From contig JAPLEV010000019.1 of the NCBI GenBank assembly GCA_026391005.1, positions 1-64,000 of the forward strand: DNA of 64,000 nt. Reading direction: 5' to 3'. Both the position numbers and the translations under genes were made by a program. This stretch comes from Flavobacteriia bacterium. GTDB taxonomy: Bacteria; Bacteroidota; Bacteroidia; Flavobacteriales_D; Crocinitomicaceae. Below, one piece after another: positions 54,533-63,363 of the stretch. The first letter of the stretch is position 1; each line of letters starts with the position of its first letter. The notes beneath the pieces are model-generated. The model was given only the letters and a program-made list of their open reading frames with translations, was not told the DNA's origin and searched no databases.

Positions 54533-56437
54533 TTATACCCCCTTTCTTTCTTTTAGTGTAGAAAAGAAGATAACACCATAGCCAATTGCTAACATAAGAT
54601 GGAAAGGTACCATTCCGAGATCGCCATATAAAGCTCGATTAACTGCAGTAAAACCAAATATTGCCATCATTAAGCCTTCCACGATATTCAATATTGACAG
54701 ACTTTTTTTATCATATTTATTTCCCTGAAACTCAGTTTTTTTAGAAACATTAAATTTAGGCGTTCTTACAAACGAGCTTTTAATTCCCAAATAACCCTCT
54801 ATGACAGCAATAGCATTACTTAAAGATAGGGCCATAGAAACGGTTAAAAACTGAAAAAACCGGCCAACAAATCTTACTAAATCTAAGCCTATTTTACCTT
54901 TTTTATCGCGATAGGAAAACCAATAATAAAAGGCCAAAAATAGGGTGCTAATGATAAAAAAGGATCCGAATTGAATTACAAAATTTAAATCTGAGAAACT
55001 GTCTTTAATGTGTAAAACGAAAAGACTTAATATGGAGAGAAACAAAATAAAAACGAACACTGTTGAATTAAACAAATGAGCCAATCCGTGTATTTTATCT
55101 GAAAATCGAACTTTTGGGTTTTTTACCAATCGCTTCCACATTTTTATAAAAACCTCTGCTCCCCCCTTCATCCATCTATGTTGCTGGCTTTTTAAGGCGG
55201 ACATGGTTATTGGTAATTCTGCCGGTGAAACGACGTTTTCTAGATACTTAAACTCCCATCCGTTCATTTGTGCCCTGTAACTCAAATCTAGATCTTCTGT
55301 AATCGTGTCGTGTTCCCAGCCACCAGCATCTGCTATACACGTTTTTCTCCAAACACCTGCGGTTCCGTTAAAATTAATGTAATGCCCCCTTGCGTTTCTA
55401 CCCCCTTGCTCAATAGCAAAATGGCCATTAAGTCCAAAAGCTTGCAGCTCTGTTAGAATTGAATATGTTTTATTTAAATGCCCCCATCTAGTTTGAACTA
55501 CGCCAACTTTTTCATTTTGAAAATAAGGAATTGTTTTTAGTAGAAAATCTGGGTCTGGCACAAAATCAGCATCAAAAATGGCAATAAACTCTCCCGATAC
55601 TTGATCCATTGCGGAGTCCAATGCCCCTGCCTTGTAGCCCGTACGATCGGTACGATGGATATGAATAATATCAATTCCTTGCGCTGCAATTTCTTTTACT
55701 TTGTTGGCGATTATATCTTTCGTTTCATCCGTAGAATCATCTAATACCTGAATTTGAAATTTATCCCTTGGATAGTTCAATAATGCGGTCGTTTCAATTA
55801 TTCTCTCTGCCACATACATTTCGTTGTACATGGGCAATTGTATGGTTACTTTAGGTGCAGTAGTTTCGTCAAATAATGGTGCCTTTTCTAAAGCAATTTT
55901 TTTTCGAGTACGCACATATGCAACGGCTAATGATACTTGCACAACACTATAATAAAAAATTAAGAATAAACATAAGCCATACAGCACTAGAATTACTTTT
56001 GCTGTCAAGTGTGACCAATAGTGTTCTTTGATTATTTTTTTTCCATTGCTGTAAACCGTTCTGTCTCCCCAATTAAACATCCACGAAACCTTTAGATTAA
56101 TTCCAAATGGCACAGAAAAATCATAACTTTTGAGGTGTTTAGCATTCGTTTCAAACTTAAATTTTTCAAAGCGATAATCCTTATCAATGATGCTAATTTC
56201 TAACTTACCCAAGGGGATGTTCCTAAAGGTAAATTCTCCATTATCATTTGTCCTTGTCACCCAAACTTTTCCTTTTTCCTTTGCCGTCAGACTTATTTCG
56301 ACATCTTCGACATCATAATTGGTTTTCATGTCAACCAATTGACCTTTTATTTCCTTTGTTACTTGAGCACTAAGGCCATTAACAAAACAAAAAAATACAG
56401 CAAAAAAACACCAATTTTTCATATAAAATATTTTCAC
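54533..56437 (-). CDS. Family 2 glycosyltransferase fused to an exported carboxypeptidase-regulatory-like domain
   Basis: 634 aa. Signal peptide 1-24, then a beta-sandwich domain of the carboxypeptidase D regulatory type (about 27-100; NDNGEFTFRNIPLGKLEISI) on the periplasmic side. A membrane helix near 150-175 leads to a cytoplasmic GT2 domain with D233-D234, DAD at 289-291, TED at 380-382 and the QQHRW motif at 418-422, as in processive cellulose/hyaluronan-type synthases. Further membrane helices follow (about 455-520 and 590-630). It probably polymerises a surface glycan and extrudes it past the N-terminal domain. The sugar is unknown. Confidence 0.87.
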   Translation of the reverse strand: MKIFYMKNWCFFAVFFCFVNGLSAQVTKEIKGQLVDMKTNYDVEDVEISLTAKEKGKVWVTRTNDNGEFTFRNIPLGKLEISIIDKDYRFEKFKFETNAKHLKSYDFSVPFGINLKVSWMFNWGDRTVYSNGKKIIKEHYWSHLTAKVILVLYGLCLFLIFYYSVVQVSLAVAYVRTRKKIALEKAPLFDETTAPKVTIQLPMYNEMYVAERIIETTALLNYPRDKFQIQVLDDSTDETKDIIANKVKEIAAQGIDIIHIHRTDRTGYKAGALDSAMDQVSGEFIAIFDADFVPDPDFLLKTIPYFQNEKVGVVQTRWGHLNKTYSILTELQAFGLNGHFAIEQGGRNARGHYINFNGTAGVWRKTCIADAGGWEHDTITEDLDLSYRAQMNGWEFKYLENVVSPAELPITMSALKSQQHRWMKGGAEVFIKMWKRLVKNPKVRFSDKIHGLAHLFNSTVFVFILFLSILSLFVLHIKDSFSDLNFVIQFGSFFIISTLFLAFYYWFSYRDKKGKIGLDLVRFVGRFFQFLTVSMALSLSNAIAVIEGYLGIKSSFVRTPKFNVSKKTEFQGNKYDKKSLSILNIVEGLMMAIFGFTAVNRALYGDLGMVPFHLMLAIGYGVIFFSTLKERKGV

Positions 56438-56492
56438 TTTCTACAAAACCTGACAAATATACATTAATTAAATCATCGTTTAAAATTGTAGA

Positions 56493-58622
56493 TTACTGAC
56501 GAATAATTGTCATTTCATCCACCAAGTACTTCGCATTAGAATACCGGTCAATAACCCACAAAACGTACCTAATATCAACGACTACATTTCTGCAACGCGC
56601 GGCATCGAACATATAGTCACTCATAGTACTTTCCCAGGTTCTATCAAAATTTAGCCCCATCAAATTTCCGTCAGCATCGATAACAGGAGATCCTGAATTA
56701 CCACCTGTTGTATGGTTAGAACCGGTGAAACAGACCCATAATTCTCCATCTTGAGCATATTCACCATAATTTTTTTCTTTATGAAGATCTAACATTCTGG
56801 GTAATAATTCAAAATCCGGATTGCCACTATTATACTTAGCAATAATTCCATCGAGAGTAGTATGTTCCGTATACATCATTCCATCTGTTGGAGAAGAACC
56901 TTCCAATTGGCCATACGTAATTCTTAAGGTGCTATTCGCATCTGGCCAATGTTTAATTTCTGGATACATTATTTTTCTGCCTTCAACATAGACCTGAAGT
57001 AATGCGGTCATACTTGCACTAAAGTTTGTATAACCAGGAATAATTTTATTTCTGAACTCACTCATATGGTTTGAATAATGACTAAAACCAGCATCCTTCT
57101 CTAGCTTTTTCAAACTGTTTGCGTTGAAATTGCTTATAAAAGCGTTGAATCTTTTTTGATTCGTAAAAATTGATTTTTCATAAATTATTTTTGTTAACTG
57201 ATCGACCTCTAAACCTATGGTAGACTCGTCTTTAACAGTGAAATATTTTATGTACTCTTTTGTCAGTAAATTAAAAATTTGTCTGTCTATTTGAGCATTA
57301 AAATTCTTAAAAAATCCCTCTCCAGTTTTTGTTAATTTTTCCAAAACTCCTGCTAATTCTCCATTATCAGCGTATTTTTTGTAATTAGTTATTAAGTCAT
57401 TTAAGGCCCTTACTAATTTAAAATACTCCGGCCCTACAGAAAGGTATTCCACTCCCATGGCATATTTAAACTCAAAGTCACTTTCTTTACCTACAAGATC
57501 GTTCATTTTTTGTACAACCGCTCCATATTTCGCTAGCCATTCTGGATTACTAGACGCTCTATCCGTGTATTCTTTTTCACGTTGCATTTTTATACCCACA
57601 CCATCCAAATTTTTCAAGCCCTCGATTTGCCCAATCCATTTCTTCCAAGCATTTGCAATACTTGCTTGTTTTGCTGCGTATTGAATTCGAATTAAATCAT
57701 CACTCCGCATACCTTTATCTATTACTCCCAAAGATAGATCCCTCATATGAATCCGAGCTGGGCGTTCTTTTTCAATAATAAATTTTAGATACGAAGAAAC
57801 AACGTGTTGTTCTGTTGTTCCGGGAAAGCCATAAACCATGGTGAAATCGCCGACATGCCTTTCCTTCATGGAAATTGGTAAATAATGGAGTGGCGTATAA
57901 GGGACATTAGACTCGCTGAAAGCAGCCGGACGATTATTTGGACCTGCATAAATTCGGAAGACCGAAAAATCGCCAGTGTGTCTTGGCCAAACCCAATTAT
58001 CTGTATCTCCACCAAATTTTCCAATGGAATTAGGTGGCGTTCCCACAAAGCGAACATCTAAAAACTCTTCTTTAACCATCAAATAATAGGCATTGCCATA
58101 ATCGAATGCTTTTACCTCTGCAACATAATGCGTTCCAGCGACTGCATCAGCCGCAATTTTTTTCATATTTGCTTCAATCGTTGCCTTATCTGATTTGGAA
58201 CTTGATCCAAGAAAAATAGCATTGGTCACGTCTTCTATTCTTACAATTCGAGAGGCCGTCAAACCAGGATTTTTCAACTCTTCAGTTAGATTTTGGGCCC
58301 AATACCCATTTCTGATGTAGTCATTTTCTAAAGACGAATGCGATTGAATTTGAGAATATCCGCAATGATGATTCGTCAAAAGGAGACCTTTACCAGATAC
58401 TAATTCTGCCGTACATCCTCCTCCAAATTGAAAAATCGCATCTTTTAAACTAGAATGGTTTACACTGTAAATTTCATCCGCTGATAGTCGCATCCCTTTT
58501 GCTTTCATATCAGATTCAAAAGCAGCAAGTAGTGAGGGAATCAACATCCCTTCTTCCGCTAAGACGACATTAATATTTACAAGGAAAAGAAATAGGATAG
58601 AAGATAATTTATGATTTGACAT
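56493..58622 (-). CDS. S46 dipeptidyl-peptidase, DPP11-like (acidic P1)
   Basis: 709 aa with a signal peptide (1-22). Catalytic His lies in TNHHCGY (83-89) and Ser643 in GGNSGSPV. The residue 18 after the serine is Arg661 (NFDRTWE). In the P. gingivalis enzymes this position is Arg in DPP11 (Asp/Glu-specific) and Gly in DPP7, so this enzyme is predicted to release dipeptides with an acidic second residue. Periplasmic, working on oligopeptides in amino-acid-based growth. Full length compared with the family. Monocistronic by position. Confidence 0.9.
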   Translation of the reverse strand: MSNHKLSSILFLFLVNINVVLAEEGMLIPSLLAAFESDMKAKGMRLSADEIYSVNHSSLKDAIFQFGGGCTAELVSGKGLLLTNHHCGYSQIQSHSSLENDYIRNGYWAQNLTEELKNPGLTASRIVRIEDVTNAIFLGSSSKSDKATIEANMKKIAADAVAGTHYVAEVKAFDYGNAYYLMVKEEFLDVRFVGTPPNSIGKFGGDTDNWVWPRHTGDFSVFRIYAGPNNRPAAFSESNVPYTPLHYLPISMKERHVGDFTMVYGFPGTTEQHVVSSYLKFIIEKERPARIHMRDLSLGVIDKGMRSDDLIRIQYAAKQASIANAWKKWIGQIEGLKNLDGVGIKMQREKEYTDRASSNPEWLAKYGAVVQKMNDLVGKESDFEFKYAMGVEYLSVGPEYFKLVRALNDLITNYKKYADNGELAGVLEKLTKTGEGFFKNFNAQIDRQIFNLLTKEYIKYFTVKDESTIGLEVDQLTKIIYEKSIFTNQKRFNAFISNFNANSLKKLEKDAGFSHYSNHMSEFRNKIIPGYTNFSASMTALLQVYVEGRKIMYPEIKHWPDANSTLRITYGQLEGSSPTDGMMYTEHTTLDGIIAKYNSGNPDFELLPRMLDLHKEKNYGEYAQDGELWVCFTGSNHTTGGNSGSPVIDADGNLMGLNFDRTWESTMSDYMFDAARCRNVVVDIRYVLWVIDRYSNAKYLVDEMTIIRQ

Positions 58623-58710
58623 ACGCTCAAAAATTTCAATTATTATGGTGCGAAGATAAACGTAAGTTTTAATCCACGGAGATAGAGCGATTAATTATCT
58701 ATCAAATGTG

Positions 58711-58718
58711 TATTTTTG
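58711..58718 (+). promoter_or_regulatory. -7 box abutting the ribF start
   Basis: TATTTTTG ends two bases before the ATG at 58720. A GTG at 58708 upstream of it is excluded as start. Depending on box-to-start spacing, translation begins at this ATG (leaderless) or at a GTG at 58729. Confidence 0.4.
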
Positions 58719-58719
58719 C

Positions 58720-59661
58720 ATGAAAAAAGTGAAAGTTTTTAACGGCATAGATAAACCTATTGATTGTCGAAAGCCAATTGTAACGATTGGTACATTTGAT
58801 GGAATGCACCTAGGTCACCAAAAAATAATTAAGCAATTAATCCAATCAGCAAAAGAAATCGATGGGGAAAGTGTTTTAATTACCTTTTACCCTCATCCAA
58901 GAAGTGTTATCATTAGTAATGAGCCAATAAAACTGCTTCAAAACCAAGCCGAAAAAATAAACAAGTTAGAAGAACTTGGTCTTGATAATTTAGTGATAAT
59001 TCCATTTACCAATGAATTTTCCAAACAAACTGCTATCGAATTCATACAAGGTATTATTAAAGATAAATTAAACTGTCATACCCTTGTAATTGGCTATGAC
59101 CATCATTTCGGAAATAACAGAGAAGGGAACCTTATATTTTTACAAGAAAATGCAAAAAAATTTCATTTAGAAATTATAGAAATTCCGGCGAGAGAAATTG
59201 ATGCCATAAAAATTAGCTCGACCAAAATAAGAAATTCGCTTCTTGAAGGAGATATTCAAACTGCTAATTCCTTTCTAGGTTATCCTTATGAAATTAGTGG
59301 TGTGGTTGTTTCTGGTCAACAGTTCGGAAGAACAATCGGATTCCCAACCGCCAATATCTCTTTAAATGATTCGAATAAGCTAATTCCAAAACATGGGGTG
59401 TATGCGGTTAAGACCGAAATTCATGGAAAGGAACGCTTCGGAATGCTTAATATCGGCATTAATCCAACGGTGCAAGACACTTCATCGATGAAATTAGAAG
59501 TGCATCTTTTTGATTTCTCTGCGGATCTTTACAATGAAAGTATTACCTTACAACTTATTAATTACATTCGACCGGAACATAAATTTGATTCCATCGACGC
59601 TTTAACCAAACAATTAAAAAAAGATGAGATTTTTGTTAGGGATTATTTTTCTTTGCAGTAG
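58720..59661 (+). CDS. ribF: Bifunctional riboflavin kinase / FAD synthetase RibF
   Basis: 313 aa from the ATG at 58720. The FAD synthetase domain (1-185) has VTIGTFDGMHLGHQ and the KISSTKIRN motif; the riboflavin kinase domain (190-310) has FGRTIGFPTANI and the GMLNIGINPTV stretch. It makes FMN and then FAD from riboflavin. The 3' end overlaps the next gene by 38 bases in another frame. A start three codons later (GTG at 58729) is possible because of the adjacent promoter box. Confidence 0.95.
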   Translation: MKKVKVFNGIDKPIDCRKPIVTIGTFDGMHLGHQKIIKQLIQSAKEIDGESVLITFYPHPRSVIISNEPIKLLQNQAEKINKLEELGLDNLVIIPFTNEFSKQTAIEFIQGIIKDKLNCHTLVIGYDHHFGNNREGNLIFLQENAKKFHLEIIEIPAREIDAIKISSTKIRNSLLEGDIQTANSFLGYPYEISGVVVSGQQFGRTIGFPTANISLNDSNKLIPKHGVYAVKTEIHGKERFGMLNIGINPTVQDTSSMKLEVHLFDFSADLYNESITLQLINYIRPEHKFDSIDALTKQLKKDEIFVRDYFSLQ

Positions 59662-60199
59662 TTTATTCAGCTTTTCACAAGCAAGTAATTTCAAAATTTA
59701 CACCTTGGAAGAAGCCCTTCTTGTCTCGCCTGATAGCGTTTTTTCAATAGACCTCAGCCGAAAAAAACTTTACGAATTGCCCAAGGAATTATTTCGTTTT
59801 ACTTCATTAAAATCACTCAACCTTTCCAAAAACAAACTCAGCACATTGGGAGAAGATTTATCCTTATTAAACCAGTTGAAAACAATTGATATTTCCTCCA
59901 ATAAATTTGAAGCTATCCCTTCAATTCTTTTCAAATTAGAAAAGTTGGAATACCTATTTGCTGCTAAAAATAATATTACCACACTACAAGATGAAATACA
60001 GTATTTAACATTACTGAAAGAAATCGACTTATACGATAATGCTATTTCAAATATCGGAACAGGCCTTCAGCAACTAAATATGTTAAAAAAACTTGATTTA
60101 CAAGGGATAATGTACGGACCAACGTTCCATGCATTTATTTACAAAAGCCTACCAAACGTTCAGGTAAAAATGGATCCTCCATGCACCTGTATGGAGTAG
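59624..60199 (+). CDS. Small secreted leucine-rich-repeat protein
   Basis: 191 aa. A signal peptide (MRFLLGIIFLCSSLFSFSQ) is encoded largely within the overlapping 3' end of ribF. About six LRRs of 22-23 residues follow (LKSLNLSKNKLSTLGEDL; LKTIDISSNKFEAIPSIL; LKEIDLYDNAISNIGTGL), with a Cys-containing C-terminus (PPCTCME). LRRs usually mediate protein binding; the partner is unknown. No T9SS domain, so it is probably periplasmic. Confidence 0.82.
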   Translation: MRFLLGIIFLCSSLFSFSQASNFKIYTLEEALLVSPDSVFSIDLSRKKLYELPKELFRFTSLKSLNLSKNKLSTLGEDLSLLNQLKTIDISSNKFEAIPSILFKLEKLEYLFAAKNNITTLQDEIQYLTLLKEIDLYDNAISNIGTGLQQLNMLKKLDLQGIMYGPTFHAFIYKSLPNVQVKMDPPCTCME

Positions 60200-60262
60200 T
60201 TTTCAACATAGATTTGCTTAAATATAAATAGCCATTTAAGTGAGCAATGTTACATTATTTTC

Positions 60263-60270
60263 TACTTTTG
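60263..60270 (+). promoter_or_regulatory. -7 box abutting the CHU_C gene start
   Basis: TACTTTTG matches TAnnTTTG exactly. It ends one base before a TTG (60272) and four bases before a GTG (60275), the only plausible starts. No strong -33 TTG is visible. Confidence 0.45.
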
Positions 60271-60274
60271 ATTG

Positions 60275-62371
60275 GTGTTAAAAAAAGGACTAATATTATT
60301 ATTAATATTCTATTCGTATTGCGAAGGCCACGTCGTTTTGTCACAAAATTCCATCACCTATTCCACGACGGGCTCCAATTGCAGTGATTCAACCAGTGGA
60401 TTAATTTCCATTTATGTCAAAGGAGGACAGGCCCCTTATCAATATGTTTTGGATAATGGCACATTTACTACAAACAATACTTCGGGGATATTTTATAACC
60501 TTGGCGCAGGGACGTATACTGTTTCTGTGACAGATGCCTTGGGCGCAATTGTATCAAGCAGCGGCATAGTAATTCCAACGGGCGTTTATTTAGAAGTTAA
60601 CCCAAGTACAATTAGTGTTTGTCCCAATAGCAACCTTCAGATTTCTGTAAGCGGTGGCAATGGAAATTATAATTGGTCAGCAATTCCGGTGGATCCAACC
60701 TTACTATTTGCATTTAACGATAGTATCCTTGTTTCTCCTATTCAAAATACGGTATATACCGTTGCAACAAATGCATTAAATACTAATTTAATTTTTAATG
60801 GAACTTTTGAGTATGGAGATCTTGGCTTTTTTAGTGCTTATTCCTCCTTGTTTCCAACTAATCCAAGTGGAGCTCAAGAATCATACGGCATTACAAACAA
60901 TGCCTCTTCCTGGCATCCAAGCTACAGTGCTTGTGTTGATCATACCCTTGGTAATGGCATAGGTAAAATGATGGTGCTCGATGGCGCAACAAACGGAACG
61001 AGTCCTTTTTGGCAACAAACAATTGCAGTAGAAAAAAATAAAAATTATGTGTTTACCTATTTTGCACAAAGTCTAACGAATACCAATCCAGCAGAAATAC
61101 AGGCGGTTTTCAATGGCATAACGGTGGGAATTGATACACTTCAACTACTCACATGTGATTGGCTTAGTACATCCTATAATTGGTTTTCTGGAAATGATTC
61201 CTCCATTACAATTGTACTGACCGATCTAAACAATTCCGCCATAGGAAATGATTTCGCCTTAGATGATATAAGCTTGAGTACACTGCTCTCATGTAGCAAT
61301 ACCTCAACTGTTCAAATTACCACCAACAACCTTGATTTAGGATTGCAATACCCTGCTAATGCTTGCGTTGGCGGAAATAATATAAGTCCTGTTCTAAACC
61401 CAAATTATCCCTCTACGGGTAGCTTTAATGTGATCCCTGCTGGATTAAATGTACATCCGGTGACGGGAATAATAAATTTAACGAACGCCAACCCTGGCAA
61501 TTATCAGATTATTTATTCTTTACCGATTTGTAATCAACTATCACACGACACCGCAATGATTACTATTCGAGCACGTCCTAACTTACTCGAATTAACGGGG
61601 GGTGATTACTATTGCATCGGACAAACATTTAATCCTTTATCGCTTTCGGTGACAGGGTCACCAAATTGGGATATCTATTTTTCATTGGATGGCGTTCCTC
61701 AAAGCGTGCTCAATGTAAGTTCCTTGCCCATACTAATAGGAAATTCAGTCGGAACATATGTACTGGATTCAATTAATGATGCGTATTGCTCCAATGTGCT
61801 GGTTGGAAGCCAAACAATTGCCTTGACAGATGGTCCTCAAGTACCGCAATTTTTCGGGGATACTTCGCTTTGCGAAAATGAATCAACAACGAGTATTCAA
61901 GTAAGCAATTTCAACCCTTCCGGTACAGTAAATTGGTACAGTGATGCGGCCTTAACAAACTATTTATTCAGTGACGACGAATTATTTCCATCGAGCGATA
62001 CATCAGCAGTATTTTATGCGGTGCAAGAAGTAAATGGATGTGAAGGACCCTATGGAATACTATCCGTTTCGATAGTACAATGCGGGTTTGTTATCCCAAC
62101 TGCCTTTACGCCAAACAATGATACCCAGAATGATCGTTGGGAAATTGTTGGTTTGGATAGTAAGTACCCAACAAACAGCGTGAAGATTTTTAACCGCTGG
62201 AGCGAGTTATTGTTTGAATCCGTTGAAGGTAAATACAGCAATAATGAATGGGATGGGACTTACAATGGCGAAGCACTTCCCGTAGGTTCTTACTACTATA
62301 TTATAGAATTAGCAAAAGATCAATCAATTGAACCTATAAATGGAACGGTTACAATAATTAGATTAAAATGA
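60275..62371 (+). CDS. CHU_C (type B CTD) T9SS surface protein
   Basis: 698 aa from the GTG at 60275 (TTG at 60272 is the alternative). Signal peptide VLKKGLILLLIFYSY to VLSQ. A SprB-like repeat (NCSDSTSGLISIYVKGGQAP, about 35-110) is followed by a jelly-roll-like region with LIFNGTFEYGDLGFF, a domain common in secreted Bacteroidota proteins, and two Ig-like modules. The CHU_C domain closes the protein (CGFVIPTAFTPNNDTQNDRW, FNRWSELLFES, GTVTIIRLK). Its stop overlaps the PorP/SprF start (ATGA), so cargo and partner are co-translated. Adhesin role inferred. Confidence 0.9.
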   Translation: MLKKGLILLLIFYSYCEGHVVLSQNSITYSTTGSNCSDSTSGLISIYVKGGQAPYQYVLDNGTFTTNNTSGIFYNLGAGTYTVSVTDALGAIVSSSGIVIPTGVYLEVNPSTISVCPNSNLQISVSGGNGNYNWSAIPVDPTLLFAFNDSILVSPIQNTVYTVATNALNTNLIFNGTFEYGDLGFFSAYSSLFPTNPSGAQESYGITNNASSWHPSYSACVDHTLGNGIGKMMVLDGATNGTSPFWQQTIAVEKNKNYVFTYFAQSLTNTNPAEIQAVFNGITVGIDTLQLLTCDWLSTSYNWFSGNDSSITIVLTDLNNSAIGNDFALDDISLSTLLSCSNTSTVQITTNNLDLGLQYPANACVGGNNISPVLNPNYPSTGSFNVIPAGLNVHPVTGIINLTNANPGNYQIIYSLPICNQLSHDTAMITIRARPNLLELTGGDYYCIGQTFNPLSLSVTGSPNWDIYFSLDGVPQSVLNVSSLPILIGNSVGTYVLDSINDAYCSNVLVGSQTIALTDGPQVPQFFGDTSLCENESTTSIQVSNFNPSGTVNWYSDAALTNYLFSDDELFPSSDTSAVFYAVQEVNGCEGPYGILSVSIVQCGFVIPTAFTPNNDTQNDRWEIVGLDSKYPTNSVKIFNRWSELLFESVEGKYSNNEWDGTYNGEALPVGSYYYIIELAKDQSIEPINGTVTIIRLK

Positions 62372-63363
62372 TCCGGTTTAAAATGCTCTTATCGGGATTA
62401 GCAATTATTCTTTCAAGCGAAGTATATAGCCAACAATTGCCACAATATAGCCAATTCTTATTAAATAAGGCCTTATACAATCCTGCTGCAATGACAATTA
62501 ATAACCAAGCTGAAATTAGCTTAGTTGGCCGTTGGCAAATGCTGGGATTTGGCTTAGAACCAAAAACTGTAGCACTAATTGGACAAAGTAAAATTCAGAA
62601 AAAAGCCAAGATTATTTTTAATCCTGCAAGCAGAATTAGCCAAGAGATTGTTCCAATTGATAAAAAAAGAAAAATAAAACTAAGTCATTTTGTTGGAGGA
62701 CAAATACTAACGGATAATTATGGTGCCTTCCGATCAACTGATTTTAGTGGAAACTATGCCCTAAAAATCCCGATCAATAATAGGTGGAAAGTATCGCTTG
62801 GCGCAAGTTTGGGATTGAGTAATCATTCCTTTATTCCTTCTAGAGCGGTCGTCCTAAATTCGATTGACCCCTTAATACCATATGTCAGTGGTGATGATGC
62901 ATATGATGCGTTTTCCCAAGGCAAATTAAATCAGCTTTCTATGAATTCTGCTGCCGGCCTTGCCCTTAATAGTAATAATTTTTTCATCTCTCTTGGGGCG
63001 CGACAAATCGCAAGAGACCTCCTAGCATTGGGGAATTCAAGTCCAAACTTCGATAGAAGAATGCATTGGAATTTAATGGCTGGATATGATTTTTCAATTG
63101 CTAATGGTTTCAATTTACAACCTGCTATATTAATTAAGAAAATGGAGCCTAGTAAGTTATCGTATGAGTTTAGTGCTTTGGCCACCATTAACTATATTTT
63201 TTGGGCAGGGGTAAATTATCATTTGGGGGTTTCAACAGGTCTAATGGTAGGAATGGAGATAAGCGATGAATTAAAAATCGGATACTCCATGGTATTTACG
63301 ACCAATAAAATAAATTATTTTAGTAATGGTGGACACGAAATAATGATAAGTTATGCCTTTTAG
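62368..63363 (+). CDS. T9SS outer-membrane protein, PorP/SprF family
   Basis: 331 aa. Signal peptide 1-21 (ending VYS-Q), then QLPQYSQFLLNKALYNPAA, the family's hallmark start of the barrel, and a terminal aromatic strand (IMISYAF). Expected to work with the CHU_C protein encoded just upstream, in its secretion or attachment. The next gene starts 11 bases before this stop. Confidence 0.92.
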   Translation: MIRFKMLLSGLAIILSSEVYSQQLPQYSQFLLNKALYNPAAMTINNQAEISLVGRWQMLGFGLEPKTVALIGQSKIQKKAKIIFNPASRISQEIVPIDKKRKIKLSHFVGGQILTDNYGAFRSTDFSGNYALKIPINNRWKVSLGASLGLSNHSFIPSRAVVLNSIDPLIPYVSGDDAYDAFSQGKLNQLSMNSAAGLALNSNNFFISLGARQIARDLLALGNSSPNFDRRMHWNLMAGYDFSIANGFNLQPAILIKKMEPSKLSYEFSALATINYIFWAGVNYHLGVSTGLMVGMEISDELKIGYSMVFTTNKINYFSNGGHEIMISYAF

